Origin: Lepidonotus clava
Taxonomy: Eukaryota; Annelida; Polychaeta; Phyllodocida; Polynoidae
DNA: 64,000 nucleotides
Direction of reading: 5' to 3'
NCBI GenBank assembly: GCA_936440205.1
Contig: OW387133.1
Coordinates: 52,044,374 to 52,108,373, forward strand
Numbering within the stretch: the stretch's first letter is position 1; each line of letters opens with the position of its first letter. The notes below the pieces were generated by a model. It was not told the origin of the DNA. It worked only from the letters and a program-made list of their open reading frames with translations, and searched no databases. A program made the position numbers and the translations under genes. Shown in pieces: positions 24,564-39,500 of the stretch.

Positions 24564-27500
24564 GTAGGCCAGGTTTTTGTGGATCTTTCTGCCTATTATT
24601 TTGTCGTAGCAAAATTTAATGATGAACTCCCACACCATTTATGGATCCAGTAATTATAGAAAGGCGCAAGTTTTACACACAAAAAAGTGATTTTAAAAAA
24701 ATGAGTGAGGGAGGGGCATGCCCCATGCGCCCCACCCCCTAAATCAGTGCCTGATTAAATGTGTCTAGGATGAATATATTGGTTCTTGGATACTGTTCTT
24801 GGATACTGTACGTATTTTTGGCTGGGTAATTCATGAAAGAGTATACGTTTACACAAAGTCCTGCACAAACTATCGGAAATGCCGATCTCATTTTATTTAA
24901 ACAAGTGTACCTACATCTTAGGTATAGCAATGTCTTGGAGGTAAACTAATACTGCCTCGAGGATTGTGCATAGGGAAAGATCCATATCACCTTCATGTAA
25001 TGTGACAACACGTAAAGCCCCGGCCACACTGCACGACTCAACTCAACTCAACTGTCTAGTTGAGTTCAGTTGGGTTCAGTCGTAGAGTGTGGCATAGGTT
25101 AAGACTGGAATCTCAGCAATTTACTAAGACTATCCAGTCGGGTCTTAGATGTTGAGATGTCAAAGATGTAAGACTGGACAGTCGGGTCTTAGGGGGGAGT
25201 GCATATAATAAGCTATATGTAAACCTGGGTAAGAGCTACGACCATCGGGTCGTACCTTATGGCATGGTAGGATTTTTTTACTACGACCAGACAGTCGTAG
25301 CCTATGGCGCCAGCAGCAGCTACGACAGTCCAGTTGAGTTGAGTTGGTCAGTGTGGCCGGGGCTTAAGACTTTAGTATGGGATATCTAAAACAATACATG
25401 AAGTCGCTCTTACCACGACACCTCCGGGAATGCATATTTTATCGTAAACATTGGGTAAGATACATCCAGGTTTATCCTTGGTGAATGCCATGTCTTGTTT
25501 TCTGGGACCTTGTTTTACAAACACTGTCCAGGTTGTATATTTTACTTTTGTTATGTTTGTTTGGAGTTCGCGCTTCAGAGTCTGTGTTTTTCTCCTCAGG
25601 GTGAAGTCGGGCTCATTCCAAGGATATGTGAGGTAAGTCTTGAGAAAAATTGATAGAAATCCAGTGGGCACATAACTAATTGAGGTTAGGATAAAAGTTA
25701 TTTATGTCTATGATGCATAGCCTATACATATCTATAAATGTACGTAGAAACTTAAGGTTGGACTGTAACTTTAGCTTTTATATGCCAGCGTGTATTCTCT
25801 TATATTTAAACTGTTTGTCTTCTAAATAATTATAGTCCTACTCTGTTGATTCTCCCATGTCGCATCGTTATGCTTGAACCTTACTTTTCATTGGCCAGGG
25901 TTTGTTTAGTCGGATGGACGACATTACCGAAGACGAGGAAGAGGAGCGGGTCTCCTATCGCATAGCGGTTAGGTGAGTGGGCAAATCACTGATTGAAGTT
26001 TTAGTTGGGGTACATAGAGTGGCAAAATAAAGTAATAAGGTGTTATACATGCTACAGACACTTGATATTTAAACTCAATGAGATTTAAACTCCCTCTGAA
26101 TAATTATCATAATATTCGATGTGTAAAAGCTAGGAGTATTGACTGAGTGGCTAACATAGGATATTATAGGAACACTTCTTTCTATTCACAAACTTTAAAC
26201 CCATCGGTCACACTCAACTATGAATGCACTTACGTTGATACATTTGGAAGACTTTATATTAAGTCGATATCAAATTGATTAAAAATTCGATGAAGCAATC
26301 TTATCTTATTAAAATCAGTTTTCTGCATTGCATATTGAAATTTAATCAAATCTGCTGAACCGTAATTAATGTAAATACAGTATATTAGTGATTCACGGAA
26401 CTACCTATAATTATACAATAAAGTCGGCTCTCTATAATGTCACTTATGGGCATTGATGGCTGTGATAACGAGTGATCATTCTTGTAAACGTCTCCCTAAT
26501 GCAGTTATCTGGAGATCTACAATGAACGAGTTCGTGACCTTCTCCGTCCGACGCCCAAACCCCAAGGAAAGTACACGCTCAAGGTTCGAGAACATCCGAA
26601 AGAGGGACCATACGTTCAAGGTGAGATTCTTATTTCCTCCAATATAAAGATATTTTGATATTTATTGAATATAATAACTACATTATTATGATGCAATAGA
26701 ATAACATTATGACAATGATGAAACTTATTGGTAAAGTTGTCTTTAGTCCTCTGTAGATTTCATATAGCCAAACAACTACACTTGTAATACTATGTGATAT
26801 AACAATCACTTGATTGGGAAACAGTAGTAAAATTTTTCTTATTTCTTAAAGAATCATCATACAACTCTTCGGTTTAGTAGACACCGGTCTTCCACAGGTT
26901 GCCAGCGTTGAGAGCTCAGTTTGATATCTTGAAATAACAGAATATATAACAGGAAGTAATGATAACGATAAGTGTTAATTAATTCCTCAACAGGTAATTA
27001 TAAAATACGTTTATTGTTTTTGTTTATGCCTTACAGACTTATCGCAGCATGTAGTAAAGGACAACCTGGCTGTCCAAGCTTTAATCGACCAGGGAAACGA
27101 TAACAGGTAACTCTAAATCCTTATAGTATTTGTTTATACGTAAAGAAGAAAAAAGAAACCTCTTTTTTCTACAGATAAATGGTATTTTTTCACAAATTTC
27201 ATATCATCCTTTAAGTTTAATCGTTGAAAATCACAAATGTAAAAATGATCAAACTTACTGAAAAGATGCATTAAGACTATAAAAAGTAAAATATGTGTAT
27301 AACCGGATAACATTGTGCAGATAACATAAGCTTTAAAAGTTAATAACAATGGCACACTTGGCAACTTTTCTTTGCAGAGATGTTACTGGACTTATCATAA
27401 TACTAAACACATACGTCGTTTGTATTTTCAGAACCACGGCAGCTACGCACATGCATGACCGAAGTAGTCGCAGTCATGCCATTTTTACAGTTACATTTAC

Positions 27501-30500
27501 TCAGGTAGGTTCAACCACAGTCATCCATGCATTTATACATAACAGTTACATGGCTTTAACCATACCGTCATAAAATGCGGTCATAGGACCTGTAAACTAT
27601 ACCCACAGAGGAAGGAAGTCGCCCGAATCCCTACAACCCACTTTGGTTGTGTTTACCTTTGCCGTTGCGTCACCCCCTTCCCACATTACATACTTGGGAT
27701 TAATATTGCTTGCCGGTTAGATCACACCGTTTGCACGTCTCTACATTGGAACAAGTGTACACTCAGGTCATTGATCCTAGAGCCTGTGTTTGTCCACTGT
27801 AACAAGGGAGGTGTACATCAACACATGACCCAAACTACCCTAGGTGTACCTTTGGAATAGCCAATAATTCAATCAATCATGTGCCTTACCCGGAAATTAT
27901 TAAACTCATATCGCTATAGGGTGTTCTCTCAGTGCAATACTGGATAGAGTCGGGGGAATGGATAATAGCCGATTTCCTGATTTTCAGGCAGTTATTGCCA
28001 TGTTAGTGGACAAGTCTTTGATGTATGTATATATAAGCCCAAATCTAAATCCTGTATCAGCTCACACACAGGACCACTCGACACAGCTAATATTAGGGTC
28101 CCATTGACCACCCCACACTACCCCCCAACCCTGTTGAGCCCCACTACCCCCGTCCACTGGAGGTTACATGGCCGGTCGTCAAGTGGGGTCCAGAGTGTGG
28201 ACCCAAAACCCTAAAGGTTACCCATAGCCAAACAACCCGCAACCCGACTCCGGATAACTGGTCAGGTCGGGAATCCCGAGAAATCCTGACCAATCCCAAT
28301 GGGATTCTGTAAGAGGGGACGGTGGGCCCTTAAGGTGGGCATTCTAAGTTGGAGGGACGTTTGGGTCGCCCCATGCTTTGATTGAAAACAGGGCGTGATT
28401 TGTAATGAGGCAATGTTTGGCCAGGGTTAGGGGGCACGGTTTGTGTGTCTTATTTCTGCTGCAGGGCTTTTGGACATTCCCAAAGACTGTCGGCACTTTA
28501 CCCGAATTAACCGCTGGAGGATTGGGTTTCACATGATAAAGGGAATGGCAACAAGCCGGCCTGATTTGAATGAATGAAGGAATGGCGTTTTGAAAGGGGA
28601 AACTGTATATAAGAAATGGACGTCAAGTATGCTTCAATTTTGATTAGTCTTTAATGATATGGAGATTAATTATTTCAATACCTCTGAGTAGGTTCACACA
28701 TTTTATTATGTCCTTTCCTGCAAAAATTAACAATGTGTGAAGAGACACAATGACATTAGGTTATTTCCTCCATATTCCCATACAGTATACGATTGTAGCT
28801 TATATCCCACGCTATATATGTATCGAACCCCTTCTAACACCCACACACAATAGAAACAGACAGCAGTATTCACTAGCACCAAGAGCCCACATCCTGGTCA
28901 TAAACGCTAACTTTTGGCACCCACTAAATAAACCAATTTCACCACGAATTCTTTTGAAGTCAAATGCCGTTAAGAACGAGGCAAGTTTATGGGATTGTCG
29001 GATATCGTGGGATAATTCGCCCAGAGCGCCCACGTAATGTGTCAAGGATTTGGGATTATCCAACAAGTACCTTCCCACGTGAGAACACTTAGGGGCTGTT
29101 TTAGCTAGGACCTACCTAAGGCAACCTCTCCCAGTGGTGCCTAACACACAAAGTTATGTTAACTTAACTACAAAAGTAAATCAAATATGAAGGGGAGTAA
29201 CAAATGAATGACTATCACCTGAATACACTTCCCAGGTGGTGTTGTAATTTAGTGCTATTGCCCGCATTAAAATAAATCTTGAAAATGCTTTTCTATAATT
29301 ATGGCTTACTCTATTCCATACGGGTTTCTTAAAAGGATTTTTCAATAACATACTATATAATTTAGACCTTCATTATATCATGTGTAAGAGATATCTGCGG
29401 TGGAACAGAAATAGTTAGTTATCTTATACAAATTCACGGCTGACGTCAGTGCATATACCTGAAATATTTCATGGCATTCTTTGGCTTAGCAATGTAAATG
29501 ACCTTTATACATGACTGAATACAATCATTTCTTAAATATAATTAATGCTATTACACATGCAAGCACACACGAGTCTTGACAAGGCCAGATTTCAAAGCCG
29601 GGGGCATAAGCCTTTGTGATTGACCCCTCTTGGCAAACGAGCCAAGTCTAAAAGAGTCTTATTGGATATAAGTAAGGCAAACGGTTCTGTTCATCTAATG
29701 ATTTGGCTCAGAAGTCATGTTTATCATTGCATACGTCGCCCCCATAAGCCGATAAGCCAAATGTGCAAAGCCATTCTCTTACTGGCGAGTTGAACGTCCT
29801 GGCACTGATATTAGAATGACACAAAGAACCTCCAATGCATTAGGAAAGATCAACTCTGGTCCCTTTGAAGTTACAGTGTGTGACTACTATAACTATGAAT
29901 TATAGTTCACACACGAACATACAGACACACCCATTATAATTATGTACATGTATTTATATCTAGTGTACATGTAAATTGCGTATATGTATGATTATGCCAC
30001 CTTGTTTAGTATTTTCGTTCCCGATAAAAAAAAAAGTGCCTGCATTTTTAATGAGTACATTAATAATGCTTTACTAGATTCCACACTCAATAAAATCGAT
30101 TTGGAATTCTAACTTCTCTGAATGTAAACATTTTCATCTAAGCTGTTTGTAAAACAACAATAATTATGCGCATTTACAAAATATTTTGTTTTGTCATTTA
30201 ATTCCGTCCCTCTTTTTTTCATCAGGCTAAATTAGATGCAGATCTCCCAAGTGAAACTGTGAGCAAAGTCAATCTCGTCGATCTCGCTGGAAGGTAAATT
30301 GCTTGTGTATTTAATGAAACGGAAGCTTGACCTTTTAATGTAATTTACCGTAGGACAACCTTTAAAAAAATGCTGACATATTCTTTGTAGGATGTTTCAA
30401 ATGCATACTATCCATAACAGTACCTTCTAAGTAGTTATTACAATTGTAAAAGTAGAATAACGCGATTTCAAAGATAGAATGAAACCAAGGTTTTATCAAT

Positions 30501-33500
30501 TCATGAGTTCATACGAATCACAATATTCGAAAAGTGAAATTCTTTTGTATAATGTAGTATCATTCATTTGATATAAAGATATGTAAGTTCAGTTATATTG
30601 TCTTCAATTAAAACTATAGCATGTGTAACAATGTCTGTTTCAGTGAGCGAGCGGACCCAACCAGTCAGTACAATAAAGGCCGGTTAAAAGAAGGCGCCAA
30701 CATCAACAAGTCACTCGTCACTCTCGGAAATGTCATTCAAGCTCTAGGTAAACAAAATAAACTAATGTCTGCAACTAGCTGCCTCTGGATTATGATATTG
30801 AAGGAAATTGTAATGATACTTGGAATCTGATACATAAGATCAAAGTACATCTGAAGAAACAAATCTGGCGTTACATGTCATGACCCTCAGGTAATGCTGG
30901 AAAAATTATATTGTTTTCAAATCCCTATTACATAAACAGTATTAAAGGGTGAGTCCAGCTGAATTAGTCCTATCCTAACACAATCATGAAGAATGGCCCA
31001 CTTGACTCAGAAATTACTGTAGTCACGATTGTATAACATGTTAATGAGAACCAATTAAAGCCTATTGATTTAATCGACGAGAACTAGTCTCGACCATGAA
31101 TGATACATTTCGCTGAGAGCACCGCGGAGGGCTGGCAGTGTACCTAGCGACCAGCCCCGACATGTTACTCCTGGGTTTGCGCGGTTCATTTGGGTAAACA
31201 GAATCTCGGTTTCCATTCAACTTTAATCAAGCAATCACGCACTCTGCATTTTGAAACTAATTAGAGAAAGCCAAAGAAAATGAAAAAAGGAACATTATTC
31301 AAAATTGATGAGGTGCGGAACTTTGTCTTAATTGAATGTGTACTTTATTATTATGTCATACCCTTACTAACCCCGGGTCGGGCAATAGCCCAATATCAAA
31401 CTATCTTCATAAATTCCCATCTAGATTATACCAATTATCCCGTTCCTTTTTTTCCAGGCTACCTTTTGTAAAACGGAGAGCTTCTATTTGCAATACCGGT
31501 GGTCAATACGTTTTAAGAAGTGTTGCAAATTGTTATGCTAATCCACACAAACAAGAATTGATAATTCATTCATATTGATAATGATTCATCATCTATGTAA
31601 ATCAAAAAGCTTAATCGTGGGTGGCAAGAGAGGGAAGACTAGAGAAACCCAACTCTCAGTCAGGATAAATAAAAATATCAAAAAAATACTTTCAGCCAGG
31701 ATAAATAAAAATGTAAAAAAAAAACAAACACCAAAAACCAAAAAAACCCAGACGAATCAATCAAGTCGCACAATGTATAGGCCTACAGACAGCTGTCAGC
31801 AGTAGAAAAATGCAATTTGTATTACATGAAACATTAATCGCATTAGAAATATCTCAATTTCCCCCCTTTTCAGCCGAGCGGTCGCTGTTGGCCTGGAGCT
31901 CGGACCACCATGGAGGGGCGGGGTCGTCCGACTCCGGGGGGAGCGACAAGTCGGTGAGTCCGACGAGTTCCCCCAGGCGGCGCCACCTCTACATCCCCTA
32001 CCGAGACTCGGTGCTCACCTGGCTCCTCAAGGACAGCCTGGGCGGCAACTCCAAGACGCTCATGATAGCCAGTAAGCAACGCTTTGGCTTTTTTTAATAT
32101 TATTTTTTCATTATCAAGTAATAAAAGAAATCATGGGAGAATCTACCTGATGAACTAAAGAGTGAATGATTTACAAGCATTCAAAACTGCAATTTAAAAG
32201 CAATCGTTTATATAAAATGAATGACAAAAATCATCGGAATGTATATGACATTGTTTAGTTGGTTATTGGTTGTTTATTGGGGGTTTACGCCGTATCAACA
32301 TCTAAGGTTATATCACGGCGAGAACATGATTTTGACAATCCTGTCTTTGATGATTGATGATTGACATTGTTTATTTTGATCATATTCTGTATTGAGTTAG
32401 TACGCAAATGCGCCTGCTTATGTATTATATCTTTGGTTATGTGAAAATACAAAAAACTCTGATAGAAGAAGTTGAATTAAAAAAAAAGTCTTAACCATAT
32501 ATTTATCATGAACAATTTGGGATGCAGACTGAAAAAGTCATATACATAAGCAAACTCAATTTTTACATTCTATGTTATTGTAATCTACAGGCATATTAAG
32601 AAAAGGTCAACATGCGCATAATCTGCTAAATGAGAGTGCATATGAAAGATGTAGTTTTGAAAAAAGAAAGACTCGTAAACTGCACACAATTGCTAATGAG
32701 CATTAGACATGATTTTTAATGAAAGAAAAATTTAGCAATGATCATTACACGTGTCCTTAATTCCAACCACTTCCCTCCTCGCCAGCCGTAGCTCCCTCCA
32801 GTCTATACTACAGTGAGACCATCAGCACACTGAGGTACGCCCAACGGGCCAAGAGCATCATCAACAAACCCACCATCAACGAGGTAAAAATAATCAATGC
32901 AACACTTCTCATTTCTTTTCTAATTCACTCAGCAAAATATTTCTTCATCCAATGTTATGTTTTGTTAATAATTAGATATTCTCATAAGTACTACTGGGAC
33001 GTATGTTTGAAGGATGAAGATGAAGAAGGATGAAAAAAATTATACTTTATTAAAATGAGCAAATAACTAAGAAAAAAACGAATATGTTGAACTAGTAATT
33101 AACCCCCTAAAGAGTTTAATATGTATAGCAAAGTGACGTTTTATGAATCCAATAACCATTGCACCTTGTTCTTTTCCTAGGATGTCAACGTAAAGTTAAT
33201 CCGAGAACTCAGGGCAGAGATAGTCCGTCTACGAACCATGCTGGCATCACATTGGGTAAGTGATTGGAAAAGATAAAAGAATACACAATGAAGTGAAAGA
33301 TAAATGGGAGCATATTTGGGAAAAGGTACCTAATGACATTTAATGAGGTCACAAAATCACATGAAACATAGGGAAATGTGTCAGCATTATTCTTATTGTA
33401 GAGAATCTACTCTTTGAAATGCTGCAAACCATTTTGAAATATTCCTGATAGAACCTGAGATAAACATGTATGAACCTACCCACCTCTTGTACATTGAGAA

Positions 33501-36500
33501 CCCCTTATTCCCAATTGCTGTTGTTACTTCCCTGTTATGGCGACTTAAAGTTTGTATGTTTATCAAGAAATTAAGTTTTCTTATTTCTGAGAATATCAAA
33601 AGTGCCATAACTATTGACAGGAGTGTTTGTTCCACTCACTGTTTTCAGTTTTGAGAAGGTAAAAACATTTTCTACATTACCTGTGAAAAAATGTTCTTTT
33701 CATTTTTTATATTCTTTTTACCGTAACCATGGTATCTTGCTAACCTAAATTATGCGCAGAAATTCAGCTAAAATCGTTCCATTTTGATTTTCCCATGATG
33801 CATTGCACATGAAAATTTTGATTTTTTAGTAAATGTCATGAGAATCTTTAGAAAATTGCAGGTAAGTCAAAATTTATCACAAAATAACTTTAAAAATAGT
33901 TTTTTCCCCATATATTTCATGATTAATGTAACAAAGAGTCAATGTCTGCCAGACTTGGCCAGATTTGGCCCAAATTGAGCATTATGGCCTATATTTTACG
34001 TAAGATTGCGAAGGAACTATATATCGTAGAATGATAATACAAGGAGTAGAAGAATCCCTGGGACTTCAGAAACATTATAAAACATAACTTTTAGCTGCAT
34101 GTTAAGTGATTGTTTCATAATATGAACAAACCTCCAGAACTAGCAGCCACAGGATGGCCAAAAATGTCATTAGGTACCTTTTCCCAAATATGCTCCCAAA
34201 TATGTCTCATTAAATTGAGATTGGATTCAGAAAATAATGTACAGCCTTTCATTGGTATACTTATCTCGATGTATCATATCGTAAGAACATTATATAGACA
34301 GCCTAAAATGTCAGAATGATGAAATGTTTTGAATATAATTATGTTTAAAACGATTTAGATATTCAGATGTTTAAAATGAAAGTAAATAAACTGAATGCAT
34401 TTATTTAGGACCGGCAGTGGAATTATACAAATATGTCTAAGGTGATTATAGACGTGAATAGTGATTGTCATAAACCACCAAAATGCTATCATAATATTTA
34501 TAAGTATGTACATACATGCACTAAACATCCCAAGCTAATCATAATTATTACACACAAAAATAATCAACGATAATCAAATACATGTTTTGTAACTGTTGTC
34601 CATTGAATCGTTGGCACTTCACCTCATAATAATTCACAATAATTCAAAGGACCTGTGTACCTTATGAAACACCTGTACAGCACCAAGTCTGCCTCACTGG
34701 CGTCGTCCTAACCCTGTCACCTTGTCCTCCCACTTACAGCAGTCTGTCCAAAATAACAATGACCCTAAGGAGTTTAGGGATGGGGAGACACAGGTACTCA
34801 GCTATAGCACCACCGTAAGCCTGGAGGTATGGCTGGCCTTGGCCTTGTGGCGATGACCCCTGACCCCTGACCTTCGACCTTTAATTTTGACCCCCAACCA
34901 GCATGATAAGCCTCAGCTGCATTGCATTAAAATTGATAACATGCATCTACAATTCACTCCTGTGAATTAAATCTGTATAGCGAATGATACATTTGGATTT
35001 GGTATTGCATCTGACCAATTATATTATATCGACAATAAGGATATGCCTGTAACTAAAACGTAAGGGCATTATGCATTGGGATACTATAGGCTCTGTTGCA
35101 TGTTCTTTCCAAGTTTTGTTTCAATTGAAAGAAAACACATCATATTCTTTTTGCATATCTCTTCGGCATAATTATTCTTTTTGCATCTCCCTTTGGCAGT
35201 TGTGCATAGGCCTATAACTCATTGCCCAATATAATTTTTTCCCAACAAAATATTTTTTAAGGTGAAAAATTACAAACAAATTAGAACAACTTGGGGTATT
35301 TGGGATTACCACTTATGAAAGTATTTACTGAAAGTATTTTATTTTACATCATATCTTATCTGCTTGTAACGAGGGATATATTAGTCAAACATACATTTAA
35401 TAGCATGATTCTCTTTCCACTAAGATACTATAACAGCATGTTTTGAGTATCAATTGCATTACGTTGGTTGTGGTTATTTACATCTAAACTGTGTGTTTTA
35501 CTGTATGGCAATACTTCGGGACTTTGAAAAGGGTACATATATCATATCTATTAAATGAGTGTATGTTGCATTATTATAATTTCTTCTTTCACAAAGCATA
35601 ATTTTATTTCCTCGTTCATCTTACATATCTGTCAGTTATGATATCCTTTACACTTACTGTGGACGGTGGGAAAACTGAAATACATAGATAACACGAATTC
35701 CTCATTAGAATCATAATGATTGTTTGATTTACATGTTTTTGCCAATGTATTATACTAATTGAGGTGAAATGTTTTCCAGGCGGGCTCCATGGTGTCACTG
35801 AGTGAGGACAGTTCCTACCTGGCGGAACGACTGGAGGAGAGCGAGCTTAGGGTGAGTACAGGGGCGCCACCTGGGAGTGTCTGTAGGAGTTAATGATCAG
35901 ACGGGTGTCACTTGAGCAGACTTTAGAAAATGGAATTTTATCACATGGAAATTCAAAGACCGTAGGCCCATTTGCACATCCACATCATTCTTGGAGGCGA
36001 AAATGTGCCTATGATTTAGGGCTTTATCTTATATAGGCCTATGGCTTCTATATTTCCAATTACTCATGCTGCTATTAATAGTTTGTCTATCGATCATCCT
36101 TTTAATGATTTGTAATTTGGTGATTACAGATTGGCATAATCAACCCAATGAATTACCATTCCTTTCTTACAGGCACAAGAACTAACTCGTTCATGGTTCG
36201 ACAAATGGCCCGATACTCAAGAAATCCTCAAGGTAATGTTTCAATTTTATGTCATTAAATCACCGTTGGCTCTCATATTATAATAGAATGTAGTAGATTT
36301 CAATAGAATAAAATATGGTCCAAAATGATATACATGTATATCATAATCGTCTGGGTTGTATTCCCACAATCATGACAAGCACCATGTTCACTTCGCGGGG
36401 CGGCCATTCGCAGCTCGACGCCCCTGCAGATGACATTTCAAGAAGTATTTATCATGTGTGCTTCAATCAAACGACAATAGCTGCACACATATATAAACTT

Positions 36501-39500
36501 AACAATGGTAATGTATGCTTGCAAAACGTTACTCTGTCCAAAAGTCCTATGATCCTCATGGAGGAATAGTTTTAGAAATCGCACATGTTTGACTGATATA
36601 ATTATATTAATTTGACGTGCTGTTTGCAGGAGTGGGACATGGATAGTTTATGCTTGTAAATGTACCCTGTCCAATATGTCCCATGATCCTAATAGAGGAA
36701 TAATTTCATAAAATAGCACGTTTGACCCATAACGTTATGTATTACCTGCAGGAGTCGGACATGTGCATCCGTCCGTTGGGACGCCGGTCGCGGTCTCTGG
36801 GCGTCATCGTCGACTCCCACCTGCCTCACCTCATCTGTATGGACGGCGACATCCTCAGCACCGGCGTCGTCATGTACCACCTCAAGGTGAGCAACTCGTC
36901 GAGTAGACCTACAGTCACTTATCGAGCAACTCATGGGCATGCATTAATATATTACAAAGAATGTCATTCTCGAAACGTACATGACTGTCAAGGAGGGAAA
37001 TATACTTTTGGCCACATTTAATGAATCAGCAATGAAATGTCATGCGTACGGATCGGGACATTAGAATAAATAATTTTCATTTCACTGTTCAAAATTACTA
37101 AACTTATCAATTGAAAATGATTGTCTATTAATAAGCAATACTGTTATCAATTAATATTTAATGTAATATCTGGAAGAACAGATTCGTCTGAAGGTATTCA
37201 TAAAAAAAGCGCATTTGTAGAAACGCTCTAACTAAAAAGACGCGCCCGAGAAAGTTCGTTATTAACCTCATCGGAGTAGGCAATTCGTGGTATTAGGGCC
37301 ACACTCCTTCGAATCGAGGAGAATGTCGCCGCTTCCGGTCCTCGTTCCACTGATTTCCGTTATCCCATAGACACATTACCGAATCCCAAATGCTTTGCAT
37401 AATTAGGGCCTATGCTACACCTCCTGGTGAGTAACTCGCTAAGATGAGCAGTTCCTCTGGTCAGCCAATTGCAAGTCATTGCACGACATGTATGTCGTGC
37501 CCTGGCCATGGGTGCTAGCTGTGCATGCCATGGAAAGGGCGGAGAAAAGAGTTAGCGATCTGGTATTAATTCATTATTGGAAAAGTAGGTGTGTCACATT
37601 GTTAAACGATAGTATAATATTATTTCTATTGTCATGTTTCAGGAAGGAAAAACCTACATTGGCACAGAAGATGCAGATCGGGACCAGGACATCGGTGAGT
37701 ATTCTCAACAACCCTCAAAGTCTGCTTTGTTTAGATGATCATCAACAACAAGCCATACTGTACTAAGTGAGAAATAGGCTACACATAGGGAATTATGACA
37801 AAGAATATCAAGCTATAGTGTTTTTATAGATCTAACTTGTAAATTAGAAGATGCATTTGCATCCAATAATAGGATTGTGTCTTCCTTAACAAAATATTTC
37901 TGTCTGTTTCCTCCAGTGTTGGCGGGCCCACAGTTGCTGGCCGAGCACTGCGTCCTGAAGCACATTAACGGGGAGGTGACGTTACACCCGACCCACTCCG
38001 CCTTCATCAGTATCAACAACCGCCAGATCAACAGGCCCGTCAGGCTCTCCCAAGGTCAGTAATAACACTTACATACAGAGTGAAGATTGGGGCCCTTGGT
38101 GGGAACGGGCTGGTCAAACGTCACAAGTCGATCTTAAGAAAAGACAATGTCATACACCTTTCCCATGACCCTGCGCAGTCCCCACCTTGCCTACCTTTTA
38201 GGGCTTTTGGTAACTAGGTCACTTCACTTCCTATACCTTAACTATATCAATTCCCCAAAAGAGTGTTTCAAATCTGATATACCAGGGGGCGTGACTTTAA
38301 TGAAAAAGATGTATAAGTCGCTCTCTTTTTGAAACCCCATGTTGCATGTCTTCAATCCCTGTAAAGGGCAACGTTGCCCTTTACAGGGATTGAAGACATG
38401 CAACATGGGGTTTCAAAAAGAGAGCGACTTATACATCTTTTTCATGTTTCCCTCTCGAATGTGTCTAGGGCCATAAGATTAGGAATTGAAATATACAAAG
38501 TATCCATTAAGGAATATGAATTAATTCATACAAGTGGAAAAGAAAACAGCCACCCTCTGACCAGATTTGAGTAATCGGAAATATTAATGCAAACAAAATC
38601 AGACCAAAACGGTCTGTAGGCCTACTTCTCCTTCGCTATAAATTGAATTATGCGTAGTTAGCATTATTATAGAAGTTCGTCCATTCTTTGTCCATTCCTC
38701 TCCTGAAAAAACAAACATACAGTATATCTGAAATTAAAACTCATGGCAGTAGGATATTATGCCGCCAATGACACGTCCGTGCGAGGCTCCAGTGTATTGA
38801 CCAACCAATGAGAAGGCAGTATCTCATAACTAATTCATTAGTTTTTTGGGTTATAAATTGGGTTGGTGAGGAAGGCATGAATTGAGATCAATTCAGAATT
38901 TCAAGGGTGACATTTCTAGGAATCAGGTCTGAACATTATTTGTACTTGGAAACACAAGAACCTAGATGTACTTCAAACACAAACTTTGATATCCACAACC
39001 CATATTGCCTTACCAGCTTACATTGGATAGGTTCTAACAAGTACATATCAGTTCCAAAACATGCCATCTTATCTATACACCAACATTGAGATAATCACCT
39101 TGACATCTCCTTGCAACTTGCGTAAGACAGACTGGAGGTGATGATAAAGTAAATCCACTCTGGTAGGACAGGGCTCACATGGCAGTGCACTTTAAGTAGC
39201 CTGCAATACCTACCTCCACGGTCCTCCTACCTGTCCTCCCACCCGCCCACCTGCCCAGGCCTGATAAGGGGATTGGGGCCACCATCTGCTGGAGGAACCA
39301 GTGCCACCACCAGACACCTCCCGTGTTGACATCTGGAGTGGGCAGGTCACCTTTACATCACTAACTGAATACAGCCCAGGGATATCTACAGTTATTGGGA
39401 AGGTCACAGGGCTTTCAGAGGAATTTTGACAATGGAAACTGATTATTTCTATGGACCTTTATGAACGCATTTGTTGAATATCAACTTTTAAAATGCCATG

